17,972 nt of DNA from ZC4RG42 sp003242425 (GTDB lineage Bacteria > Pseudomonadota > Gammaproteobacteria > Burkholderiales > SG8-39), in assembly GCA_937907425.1 (NCBI GenBank), contig CALCIE010000008.1:1-17972 (forward strand), given 5' to 3'. Every line of letters starts with the position of its first letter. Within the stretch, counting starts at the first letter, position 1. Shown here one piece after another: positions 1 to 7,243 of this stretch. The notes under the pieces were generated by a model, which did no database searches, was not told the origin of the DNA, and saw only the letters and a program-made list of their open reading frames with translations. The position numbers and the translations under genes are program-made.

Positions 1-3000
1 TCCCACATCGTGACGAGCCTGCAATCGCGCGCCTTTCCGTTCTCCACCTTGAATTCCAGATACGCATAACCGGCGTGGCGCAGCCTTTTGGTATGCACCG
101 TGCCCCGCCGGTCGGTATGCGCGACAATCGCAACCTCTTCAGCGTAGTTGTCCGTGTAACGGCGCACCCGTCTGATGGGAATCTTCTTGCCGTATTTCTC
201 CTGATAGAACGGCTGCGCAAGGGCCGCGGCGGCACTCGCGCCGGCAGCGATTCGCGCCTCGAATTCCCGTGAAACGAGCGCCCGCGTCTCGTCGCTGACG
301 ATCGAAGCGATCGCCTTCCGCGCCTGCTCCACGGTCCCCGTCTTCCGGTTGATCAACTCGGACAAAGGTACGCGCAGCGTGAGCCGCAGTTTTTCTTCTC
401 CGTCCCGCTGTGCAACGGAGTAGGCCGTGCTCTTGAAAATCGGGCCCGCGGGATAGGGATCGCGCTTGAAGGACAGGCGGCACTCCGAAACCGCGCGAAC
501 GGCGACGTCCCGCAGGTTGTGCAGCGGCGGCGCGGGCGCTTTCAGTCTCGGCCGCTCTCCGTTCAGGCACCGCTCGCTGTCTTCCTTGTATTGCCGGGCC
601 ATGCGCTGGAACAGCGCGCGGGAGGTCAGCGCGATGACGATGGCGTCGATCAGATGGTGGCGGTGGTCGATACGCTTGTCCAGGCGCCGGTCCGTATAGG
701 AATCGGTGCTCGGCGCGTGATGCCCCTCCCACACCGGCCGGAAACGCTCGAACTCTTCGGGCGTAATGATCTTGCCGTCCTCATCCGCTATAGGAAGTCC
801 CTCCGTTAAGCGCACTTCCGGAATAACGGTATCGAGTTTCCAGCTGCGCCGCAGGAAAGCCGTCAACTCGCCACGCGAGACGGAAACCGGTCTGGCGGAG
901 ATCGAACCCATCCACTGTGCGACCTCCTTGGCGATCCAGGAGGTCTGGTGGAATTGCCGGTCGGCAAAGTCGGCAATGGCCTCGTCGTTCAACACCTCCT
1001 GCTCGAAATCCTTGAGCAGAAGCAATTTCGCCTTGCGGAACTGCTTGTGCTTCTCGAACCACTTGGCGCGTTCTTCGACGATCTGCCAACGCTCCGGGTC
1101 GCGGCCGTCCCCCCACGCCTGCCACGGCGTGCGGTTTCCCTTGGCGGCGTTGCAGTCGCGATGCGCGAGCACGATTTCACTGCGCTTGTAACCGACCTGC
1201 GTCAGGGAGCGCGGCACGATGTGCTCGTATTCGGTCTCCGCGCCCGACAAGGCCGCTTCGAGATTGATCGTCCGGTTGCAGTACGGACAGAACTTCTGTC
1301 CCTGATCGGTCCAAAGCAGGTAGCGCCGCACGCGAGAGGGCGTCACTTTCGCGCCGTGCTCCCGGATAACCGTTTCCGCTTTCTGGCGCGCCAGGCGGTT
1401 CCGGTCCATCGTCTTCTCGCGCTCGTTGCGCATGGCAATCCCGACACCCATCTCGCGCGCCATTTCCACCACGACTTCATGCGGAGGCGTGCCAAGCGCC
1501 GAGATGATGCGGTTCACGACGAATCTGACTTGCCGGAGCGCGCCGTCGACCACGTCGTTCCCCGTGCGCTTGGCCGGCGGCAGGTAGCGCAAAGTCGCGT
1601 TGCGGACGTTCGCGCTTTTCTCCGGATAGCAGATGCGTACCGCGATTTCTTCGTCGATCTTTCCGCGTTCGGCGGTATCGGGCCACCACGGCTCGGCGAA
1701 CCAGTCTGCAAGCCGGTTAAGCGCCTTCACGGAATACGAAGCCCTTCCCGCATCGAATCCCATCGCCGAAAGCCGGTCCAGCTTGCCGGTCTCCTTGATA
1801 CGGTTGACGAACGCGACCATGTCCGGGTTGAGCGTTCTCGGCGTACCGTCGGCCTTGGCGAAGCGCGTATGCCATTGCGGATCGTCGAGCTGTTCCGGAG
1901 AGCCGAGCTCGGCGAGGAAATTGATGACCTGCACCTGCGTCCGCTCATCAAGTAAGCGCCACTCGTTCTCCAGCCCGAGCTTGCGGAACACCGCATTGGT
2001 CTTGTTGCCGGGCAGTTCGTCACGGCTGGCGCGGTCGAGGTTCAGGCCACGCCCCGGCGGCTGTCCGCATCCGGCTTTTTCGAGCGCGGCGAGAATCGTT
2101 TTGAAAGAGACCTTTTCCTTTTCGTCCAGCAGCCGGCGGATGACATCTTTCTGTTGCGGCGTGAGCGGCAACGCATGACGGCCTACACCCCAGCGCAGAT
2201 CGGCGAGCGTCTTTTCGATGCGGAAGCGCTGGAAGGCCGGCTGCGCTCTGGGCGCGCGCGGCAAGGTCGGTTCGAGCGCGCAATGCCCGACGAGGTCACG
2301 CGGCGACTTGAGCGGGCGTTGATGGAAGATCGCTTCGGCGAACAGCGCCTTGAGCGGACGGCCGTCCCTGCTCGTGTTGAGTACCGGGTGGTATTGCGCC
2401 TGCGTATCCCAGATATGCGAGAACTCCTGCTCGACCTGGCTGCGCAACGCGTAAAGATTCTGCAATTCCGGCGTCGGCTGCTCGGCGAGCTTCAGGCGGG
2501 TCGGGAAGCCTTGCTGCAGACGGTGATAAAGGAACTCGCCCAGGGTTACATACGGAACGCCGCGTGCTTCGGCCAGCTCGGCCATCTGCCGTTTGAGCTC
2601 GTTGCTGCCGCCTTCGACCTCGCCGACCTTGGCGTTTTCGCCTTTGGGACGGAAGTCGCCGGCATATCCGCGGCGCTTGGCGAGCCGCAGGAAGATGCGC
2701 ATCAGATCTTCGAGCTCTACGCGCTCGCGCGCCGCCTGAGCGCGCAGGCGGGGAAGGTTCGCTCCGGAGTCCGGTTGCAGTTCTTCCCGCTTCAAACCCA
2801 GCAACGGTGCAAGCGCCGCGATCCTGCGCAGACGCCCTGCGCGCCGGTCGATCTGGCGCCGCTGCATGCGCGCCTGCCGGCGTGCCGCTTTCTTGGACTG
2901 CAGTCCAGCCGGTCCGCTTTCCAGCGGCTCATCGAATATGCGGACCTCATGCGCGACAAGGTCGAGCGGTTCGCCGTCGTCGGACAGTCTGATTGCGGCG

Positions 3001-3047
3001 GCTCCGACGGATGCGGTCCCGATATCCAGCCCCAGACGATATTTCAT
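1..3047 (-). CDS. cas9: Cas9 endonuclease, type II (probably II-C), 3' end cut by the window edge
   Basis: RNA-guided DNA endonuclease of a type II CRISPR system. The minus-strand frame is open for 1015 codons from ATG 3047 to the left edge, with no stop or frameshift, so the C-terminus is missing. Visible in order: RuvC-I with D8 in GLDIGTASVG; an arginine-rich bridge helix at about residues 50-76; a helical recognition lobe; RuvC-II with E528 in VVVEMA; an HNH domain with CPYC (587-590), EYEHIVPRS (H609) and HRDCNAAKGN (N633); RuvC-III with H798 and D801 in HHLIDAIVIA; and the start of the PAM-interacting region. Length and domain spacing resemble type II-C enzymes such as NmeCas9 (1082 residues), so only a short tail is probably lost. 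A GGGGGAA stretch lies about 8 nt before the start. The nearest upstream element is the divergent putative tracrRNA gene. All nuclease residues are present, so it looks functional. Assignment to subtype II-C is inferred; cas1, cas2 or csn2 would settle it. Confidence 0.96.
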   Translation of the reverse strand, partial: MKYRLGLDIGTASVGAAAIRLSDDGEPLDLVAHEVRIFDEPLESGPAGLQSKKAARRQARMQRRQIDRRAGRLRRIAALAPLLGLKREELQPDSGANLPRLRAQAARERVELEDLMRIFLRLAKRRGYAGDFRPKGENAKVGEVEGGSNELKRQMAELAEARGVPYVTLGEFLYHRLQQGFPTRLKLAEQPTPELQNLYALRSQVEQEFSHIWDTQAQYHPVLNTSRDGRPLKALFAEAIFHQRPLKSPRDLVGHCALEPTLPRAPRAQPAFQRFRIEKTLADLRWGVGRHALPLTPQQKDVIRRLLDEKEKVSFKTILAALEKAGCGQPPGRGLNLDRASRDELPGNKTNAVFRKLGLENEWRLLDERTQVQVINFLAELGSPEQLDDPQWHTRFAKADGTPRTLNPDMVAFVNRIKETGKLDRLSAMGFDAGRASYSVKALNRLADWFAEPWWPDTAERGKIDEEIAVRICYPEKSANVRNATLRYLPPAKRTGNDVVDGALRQVRFVVNRIISALGTPPHEVVVEMAREMGVGIAMRNEREKTMDRNRLARQKAETVIREHGAKVTPSRVRRYLLWTDQGQKFCPYCNRTINLEAALSGAETEYEHIVPRSLTQVGYKRSEIVLAHRDCNAAKGNRTPWQAWGDGRDPERWQIVEERAKWFEKHKQFRKAKLLLLKDFEQEVLNDEAIADFADRQFHQTSWIAKEVAQWMGSISARPVSVSRGELTAFLRRSWKLDTVIPEVRLTEGLPIADEDGKIITPEEFERFRPVWEGHHAPSTDSYTDRRLDKRIDHRHHLIDAIVIALTSRALFQRMARQYKEDSERCLNGERPRLKAPAPPLHNLRDVAVRAVSECRLSFKRDPYPAGPIFKSTAYSVAQRDGEEKLRLTLRVPLSELINRKTGTVEQARKAIASIVSDETRALVSREFEARIAAGASAAAALAQPFYQEKYGKKIPIRRVRRYTDNYAEEVAIVAHTDRRGTVHTKRLRHAGYAYLEFKVENGKARDCRLVTMW

Positions 3048-3067
3048 CTTATTGTTCCCCCGAGTTC

Positions 3068-3084
3068 GTCGCTCCCCGAGCGAC
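3068..3084 (-). other. Small hairpin in the cas9 leader
   Basis: A perfect 6-bp inverted repeat (GTCGCT / AGCGAC on the plus strand) around a 5-nt loop lies 21 bp upstream of the cas9 start. In the cas9 mRNA it would form a G-rich-loop hairpin just ahead of the ribosome-binding stretch. The stem is seen directly. A role in translation control is only a possibility. Confidence 0.35.
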
Positions 3085-3108
3085 TTATTGATCTCCCGAG
3101 TCCAGCAG

Positions 3109-3131
3109 TGATACGCTGATGTAGCGTATCA
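3109..3131. promoter_or_regulatory. 9-bp dyad between cas9 and the tracrRNA-like gene
   Basis: TGATACGCT and AGCGTATCA form a perfect 9-bp inverted repeat with a 5-bp spacer, centred 73 bp upstream of cas9. It could be a protein operator in the divergent promoter region, or the 5' hairpin of the plus-strand RNA. Its right arm overlaps the proposed anti-repeat region. The symmetry is seen directly; the function is inferred. Confidence 0.45.
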
Positions 3132-3220
3132 GGCATTCCGATGGTGGGGACTATCGGCAACAAGGGGAAGGCCGCAAGGCCGACCCCACCGATACGCGGC
3201 CGGACTTCGGTCCGGCCCGG

Positions 3221-3252
3221 GCGGCGGGCCTTCGGCCCGCCGCTTTTATTTT
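3221..3252 (+). terminator. Rho-independent terminator of the tracrRNA-like gene
   Basis: A 10-bp perfect stem (GCGGCGGGCC / GGCCCGCCGC) with a 3-nt TTC loop is followed by TTTTATTTT. The T tract is only on the plus strand, which fixes the direction of the RNA gene as away from cas9. Confidence 0.9.
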
Positions 3253-3473
3253 GTGGTTATCGATAGTGCCGCAGGACCCAGGCCAGGCAGGCCCATTATA
3301 TAAACTATATTCCTGTCGGATTCTCGTCAGAACTTTTACACGCCGCGGCGCATCGCCCCTTCTTACACTGCCCCCACGTCTTGAAGCTGGCCTATTATCC
3401 CGACTCGGCCGTAACGCCCGAGGTCGGGGTCCACAGCCTGTGCAGGAGATCGCGCTGCCGATATGCCCCTGCG
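3253..3473. other. Intergenic region between the RNA gene and the acetyltransferase
   Basis: No gene is supported here. GTTATCGATAGTGCC at 3256-3270 can pair with the end of the proposed anti-repeat (3147-3161) at 12 Watson-Crick and one wobble position of 15, so it may be a relic repeat. An AT-rich patch at 3294-3311 holds a perfect TATAAT on the minus strand (3300-3295) and TATATT on the plus strand (3306-3311), but neither has a clear -35 partner. No spacer-repeat periodicity is visible. Confidence 0.4.
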
Positions 3474-4133
3474 ATGACAGAGATACCCAACGAACTGCCT
3501 GTAGACATACGCCGGCTGCGTGCCGACGAGCTTGCCGCAGCGGCAAAACTTTGTGCCTGCGCCATGCGCCAGAACCCCGTGCACCTGCGGGTGTTCGGCA
3601 AGGAACCGGAGCGGCTCGACCGGCGGCTGCGCCGCTTCTTCGATGCCGTGCTGCCCTACATCCACGGCAAGGGCGTGTTGTGGGGCGCCTATGTGGACGA
3701 CCGCCTGATCGGCGTGCTGGGCGCGCTGCCGCCCAGGCGTTGCGCACCCATGTCGCTCGACCTGCTGCGGATGCTGCCGAATCTGCTGATGAGCCCCGCG
3801 GTGCTGTTACGGCTCTATCGCTGGCTCGACACTTGGCGCCGCAACGATCTGCCCGGCCGGCACTGGCACATCGGGCCGCTCGCCGTGGAGCCGAGCCATC
3901 AGGGCCGCGGCGTGGGCACGCGGCTCCTCGACCACTGCTTCGCGCACACGACCGACGCCGCGCTCTATCTCGAAACGGACACGGAATACAACGTCGGATT
4001 CTACGGCAACTTGGGTTTCAAGGTCTTGAGGAGCGTGGACGTGCTCGGCGCGCCCACCTGGCTCATGCGGCGCGATGCGGCGGAACCGACCGTCGCCGCT
4101 GCCGCTAGCCCTACACCAGCCACGTCCCGATAA
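3474..4133 (+). CDS. GNAT-family N-acetyltransferase
   Basis: Predicted acetyl-CoA-dependent acetyltransferase of 219 residues, cytosolic; the substrate cannot be told. The GNAT fold is visible from the central strand WHIGPLAVEP (131-140), followed by the acetyl-CoA pyrophosphate-binding motif QGRGVG (143-148) and helix, then the late YLETDTEYNVGFYGNLGF segment (165-182) typical of GNAT motif B. The N-terminal half (residues 10-85) has the usual RxLRxxDLxxAA start and the GAYVDDRLIGVLG hairpin. ATG 3474 is chosen because family similarity begins there. An in-frame ATG at 3381 would add 31 residues of low-complexity basic sequence. Neither start has a well-placed Shine-Dalgarno (the nearest AGGAG is about 25 nt upstream of 3474). 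The 3' end overlaps the convergent ybgE end by 23 bp. No functional link to cas9 or to the oxidase operon is evident. Confidence 0.85.
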   Translation: MTEIPNELPVDIRRLRADELAAAAKLCACAMRQNPVHLRVFGKEPERLDRRLRRFFDAVLPYIHGKGVLWGAYVDDRLIGVLGALPPRRCAPMSLDLLRMLPNLLMSPAVLLRLYRWLDTWRRNDLPGRHWHIGPLAVEPSHQGRGVGTRLLDHCFAHTTDAALYLETDTEYNVGFYGNLGFKVLRSVDVLGAPTWLMRRDAAEPTVAAAASPTPATSR

Positions 4134-4380
4134 GTAAGGCCGGCCAACCGGCCGCGGGTCCCAATAGCACGCGATTGACACGGTTGGCCGGGACATAGCC
4201 GACACCGTGCGTGAAGCAGGCCGCGATGCCCCACATGATCGACATCAGCGTCGAATGGCTCGCCCCGGCGAAAGCGACGGGATAGGCGAGGATGAAGCCG
4301 CTCGCCGCGATCGCAGCGAGCAGCGAGACGCCCCGTGCGACACGCACACGCACCGGCAGCCGGTCAAGGATTGTTGCCAT
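4111..4380 (-). CDS. ybgE: Cyd operon protein YbgE
   Basis: Small inner-membrane protein of 89 residues, last gene of the cytochrome bd operon. It resembles E. coli YbgE (about 97 residues): a hydrophobic segment near residues 18-35, then the family signature MWGIAACFTHGVGY (about 48-61), matching MWAVCAGVIHGVGF in E. coli, and a final hydrophobic segment. Its exact role is not established; it accompanies cydABX in many proteobacteria. ATG 4380 is chosen: it overlaps the end of cydX by 17 nt, just behind GAGCAGG, so the two are probably translationally coupled. An upstream in-frame ATG at 4419 would add 13 residues and overlap cydX more deeply. The stop lies inside the convergent acetyltransferase gene. 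Confidence 0.85.
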   Translation of the reverse strand: MATILDRLPVRVRVARGVSLLAAIAASGFILAYPVAFAGASHSTLMSIMWGIAACFTHGVGYVPANRVNRVLLGPAAGWPALLIGTWLV

Positions 4381-4477
4381 CCTGCTCGGAGACTTCAACA
4401 GTCTCCAGCCACAACGCATTGATCACGCCGAACGCCGCGGCGAGCAGCACTCCGAGTATCCAGGCGAAATACCACAT
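4364..4477 (-). CDS. cydX: Cytochrome bd oxidase small subunit CydX
   Basis: Single-span membrane peptide of 37 residues that stabilises the CydAB oxidase and its haems. It begins MWYFAWILG, the hallmark of CydX (E. coli MWYFAWILGTLLACSF), followed by a hydrophobic helix to about residue 24 and an acidic tail (ETVEVSEQDGNNP). ATG 4477 has an excellent Shine-Dalgarno, AAGGAG, 6 nt upstream. It starts 11 bp after the cydB stop and overlaps ybgE by 17 nt. The length is normal for the family. Confidence 0.95.
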   Translation of the reverse strand: MWYFAWILGVLLAAAFGVINALWLETVEVSEQDGNNP

Positions 4478-4488
4478 CGATCGCTCCT

Positions 4489-5625
4489 TCAGTACAACGA
4501 GTGGGAGTGCTCTTGCACATGCCGCACCGTCACGCGGCCCCACATCTTGCGATAGCTCCATACGGTGTAGGCGAGCACCACCGGCACGAACAGCACGGCG
4601 GCACCGAACATCACGCTGAGCGTCAATTCGCTCGACGCCGCGTCCCACAGCGTGAGACTCGAATCCGGCGAAGCGCTAGAAGGCATGACGAAGGGGAACA
4701 TCGAAAAGCCCGCGGTAAGGATGGTGCCCGCGGCGGTGAGGCTGCTGGCGATGAAACCGAATCCCGGCCGCCGCGCACGCGCGCACAGTACCGCCAGCGC
4801 CGCCGCGGCAAACCCGAGCAGCGGCGCAGTCAGCATCCACGGATAGCGGCCGTAGTTGTCCAGCCAGCCTCCTGTTGCCGCCTCCACCGTCTTCGCCAGC
4901 GGATTGGACGCGGCGCCGCCGTCAGGCATCGCGACGACGCGATAGCCGTCCACGCCGAACGCCACCCCAAGGCCCGCCAGCGCGAACAGCACGATAAAGG
5001 CGATGCCAGCGACGGTGGCCGCCCCGCGCGCACGTTCGGCGATCGCTTCGTCGGCGCGCAACTGCAGCCACAGCGCGCCGTGCAGGACCAGCATGGCGAG
5101 ACTCACCAGCCCGCACAGCAGCGCGAAGGGATTGAGCAGGCCGAAGAAGCTGCCGGTGTAACGCGGCGTGAGGAATTCGTCGTACTCGAAAGGTACGCCG
5201 AGCAACAGATTGCCGAAGGCGACACCGAAGATCAGCGCGGGCACTGCGCTGCCGGCGAAGAGCGCCCAATCCCAGGCGTTGCGCCAGCGCGGATCGTCGA
5301 TCTTGCTGCGGTAGTCGAAGCCCACCGGGCGGAAGAACAGTGCGAACAGCGTCAGCATCATCGCGATATAGAAGCCCGAGAAGGCCGCCGCGTACACCAC
5401 CGGCCAGGCGGCGAAGAGCGCCCCGCCGGCGGTGATGAGCCACACCTGGTTGCCGTCCCAGTGCGGCGCCATGGTGTTGATGATCACGCGCCGCTCGTCG
5501 TCGTTCCTGCCCAGCCAGGGCAGCAGGGTGCCCACGCCCATGTCGAAACCGTCGGTGACGGCAAAGCCGATGAGCAGCACGCCGACGAGCACCCACCAGA
5601 TCAGCTTGAGCGTTTCGTAGTCCAT
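4489..5625 (-). CDS. cydB: Cytochrome bd ubiquinol oxidase subunit II
   Basis: Membrane subunit of cytochrome bd, which oxidises quinol and reduces O2 to water at low oxygen without pumping protons. The 378 residues match E. coli CydB (379) along the whole length. It starts MDYETLKLIWWVLVGVLLIG and contains FAVTDGFDMGVG (about 21-32), the strongly conserved APHWDGNQVWLITAGGALFAAWP block (about 53-75), GFDYRSKI (103-110), FPFVMPSS near residue 317, and ends HSLY like E. coli. Several transmembrane segments are evident. The start is preceded by AAGGAG, located within the last codons of cydA; the gap to the cydA stop is 1 nt. It is followed after 11 bp by cydX. Nothing is truncated or unusual. 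Confidence 0.98.
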   Translation of the reverse strand: MDYETLKLIWWVLVGVLLIGFAVTDGFDMGVGTLLPWLGRNDDERRVIINTMAPHWDGNQVWLITAGGALFAAWPVVYAAAFSGFYIAMMLTLFALFFRPVGFDYRSKIDDPRWRNAWDWALFAGSAVPALIFGVAFGNLLLGVPFEYDEFLTPRYTGSFFGLLNPFALLCGLVSLAMLVLHGALWLQLRADEAIAERARGAATVAGIAFIVLFALAGLGVAFGVDGYRVVAMPDGGAASNPLAKTVEAATGGWLDNYGRYPWMLTAPLLGFAAAALAVLCARARRPGFGFIASSLTAAGTILTAGFSMFPFVMPSSASPDSSLTLWDAASSELTLSVMFGAAVLFVPVVLAYTVWSYRKMWGRVTVRHVQEHSHSLY

Positions 5626-5626
5626 C

Positions 5627-7240
5627 TCAGATCTCCTTCCGCATGGGTTGCATGCTCAGACGGCCCGCCATGCCGGCCTGTCCGCCACGTCCGGCCTGCT
5701 CCCAGTGATAGCGGCCTGTGTGCAGACTGCTGGGACCGCGGCGCGCGATGCGGAACATCAGATACAGCTCGACCGCGAGCAGCAGCGTGTAGAACAGCGC
5801 AAAACCGGCGAGCGAGAAGTAAAGGTCGCCCGCTTCGAGCGTGGAGGTGCTGAGCCGCGTCGGCAGGATGCCGCCGATGGACCAGGGCTGTCGGCCGTAT
5901 TCCGCGACGAACCAGCCCAGTTCGCCGGCGATCCACGGCAGAGGGATGGCGTAGAGTGCGAGCTTCAGCAGCCAGCGCTTCTGCGTCTCGACGCGCTTGG
6001 CCGTGTACCAGAAGGCGGCCACGAAGATGAACAGCATGACGAAACCCGCCGCCACCATCAGCCTGAACGACCAGAAAAGCGGCCATACCTTCGGCACGGT
6101 GTCGCGCGCGGCCTGGGCGATCTGCTCGTCGGTGGCGTCAACCACCGCGGGCGTGTATTTCTTCAGCAGCAGACCGTAGCCGAGGTCTTTCTTCACCGTC
6201 TCGAACGCGGCCTTGTCCTCCTCGGTGTAGTCGCCGCTACGCAGCTTGGTGAGCAGCGCGTAGGCCTGCATGCCGTTGCGCACGCGCTGCTCGTTTTCCG
6301 AGATCAGCTCCTTGATGCCCTTGATCGGCTCGTCCGTGGAACGCGTGGCGAGCAGGCCCAGCACGTAGGGAATCTTGAGCGCATAGTCCGTGCGCATTTC
6401 GTCTTCGCGCGGGACGCCGATCACCGTGAAGGACGCGGGCGCAGGCTGCGTCTCCCATTCCCCTTCGATGGCGGCGAGCTTCACCTCCTGCACGTCGCCG
6501 AGGGTATAGCCCGATTCGTCACCCAGCACGATGACCGAGAGAATCGACGCCAGGCCGAAGGCGGCCGCGATCGCGAAGGAGCGTCGCGCGAACGCGAGGT
6601 CGCGCCCCTTGAGGATGTACCACGCGCTGATGCCGAGCACGAACATGGAGCCGGTCACGTAACCGGCCGCCACCGTGTGCACGAACTTCACCTGCGCGAC
6701 GGGGTTGAAGACGAGATCGGCAAAACTCGTCATCTCCATGCGCATGGTCTCGAAATTGAACTCGGCGCCGACCGGGTTCTGCATCCAGCCGTTCGCCACC
6801 AGGATCCACAGCGCCGAGATGTTCGAGCCGATCGCCGTCAGGAAGGTCACCAGCAGGTGCTGGCGCTTGGACAGGCGCTCCCAGCCGAAGAAGAACAGAC
6901 CGATGAAGGTCGATTCGAGAAAGAAGGCCATCAGGCCTTCGATGGCGAGCGGCGCTCCGAAGATGTCGCCCACGTAGTGCGAGTAGTAGGCCCAGTTGGT
7001 GCCGAACTGGAACTCCAGCGTGATGCCGGTCGTGACGCCCAGAGCGAAGTTGATGCCGAACAGCTTGCCCCAGAACTTCGTCATGTCCCGGTAGATTTCC
7101 TTGCCGGTCATCACGTACACCGTTTCCATGATGACCAGCAGCCAGGCCAGACCGAGCGTGAGCGGCACGAACAGGAAGTGATACATGGCGGTGAGCGCGA
7201 ACTGCAGCCGCGACATTTCAACCACCGAATCGGCGACCAT
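5627..7240 (-). CDS. cydA: Cytochrome bd ubiquinol oxidase subunit I
   Basis: Haem-carrying subunit of cytochrome bd in the inner membrane. 537 residues against 522 in E. coli, to which it is closely similar from SRLQFALTAMYHFLFVPLTLG onward. Haem ligands are visible: H21 (equivalent to E. coli H19) and H188 in KFVHTVAAGY (H186); the methionine in FRLMVAAGF corresponds to M393. The quinol-binding periplasmic Q-loop is the long E. coli-type form, running through GDESGY, EGEWETQPAP and a charged segment to the WPLFWSFRLM helix. EYGRQPW is present. The C-terminus ends GPSSLHTGRYHWEQ plus a short Gly/Met-rich tail. AGGAGG lies about 11 nt before ATG 7240, inside the end of cydP. The bd-I-like architecture predicts high oxygen affinity. 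Confidence 0.98.
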   Translation of the reverse strand: MVADSVVEMSRLQFALTAMYHFLFVPLTLGLAWLLVIMETVYVMTGKEIYRDMTKFWGKLFGINFALGVTTGITLEFQFGTNWAYYSHYVGDIFGAPLAIEGLMAFFLESTFIGLFFFGWERLSKRQHLLVTFLTAIGSNISALWILVANGWMQNPVGAEFNFETMRMEMTSFADLVFNPVAQVKFVHTVAAGYVTGSMFVLGISAWYILKGRDLAFARRSFAIAAAFGLASILSVIVLGDESGYTLGDVQEVKLAAIEGEWETQPAPASFTVIGVPREDEMRTDYALKIPYVLGLLATRSTDEPIKGIKELISENEQRVRNGMQAYALLTKLRSGDYTEEDKAAFETVKKDLGYGLLLKKYTPAVVDATDEQIAQAARDTVPKVWPLFWSFRLMVAAGFVMLFIFVAAFWYTAKRVETQKRWLLKLALYAIPLPWIAGELGWFVAEYGRQPWSIGGILPTRLSTSTLEAGDLYFSLAGFALFYTLLLAVELYLMFRIARRGPSSLHTGRYHWEQAGRGGQAGMAGRLSMQPMRKEI

Positions 7241-7243
7241 TTC

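Larger units (their letters stand above)
3109..3252 (+). ncRNA. Putative tracrRNA, divergent from cas9
   Basis: Plus-strand RNA gene inferred from a chain of strong hairpins ending in a terminator. In order: the 3109-3131 dyad; an anti-repeat-like tract (about 3121-3161) ending in GGGACTATCGGCAAC, which would pair with a repeat beginning GTTGCCGATAGTCCC and so fits the GTT start of many type II repeats; hairpin 3164-3187 (GGGG..GGCC, GCAA tetraloop, GGCC..CCCC) in the nexus position; hairpin 3198-3217 (8-bp stem, TTCG tetraloop); and terminator 3221-3252. This order of anti-repeat, nexus-like stem, 3' stem and terminator matches known type II-C tracrRNAs, and the place next to cas9 is usual. 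The 5' end is uncertain (somewhere from 3105 to 3122) because no convincing promoter was found. The CRISPR repeat itself is not in the window, so pairing cannot be verified. Alternative: an unrelated small RNA controlling cas9. Confidence 0.68.

Noticed and set aside
3109..3114. TGATAC with TTATTG (3085-3090) as a tracrRNA promoter
   Set aside because: Both hexamers match consensus at only about two of six positions, so no promoter is claimed.
948..3119. Long plus-strand open frames opposite cas9 (948-1955 and 2154-3119)
   Set aside because: They are antisense to a frame with complete Cas9 motifs, read as arginine- and leucine-rich filler, and show no recognisable domain.
3253..3473. CRISPR array next to cas9
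   Set aside because: No regularly spaced repeats were found; only a single 15-nt resemblance to the predicted repeat end.
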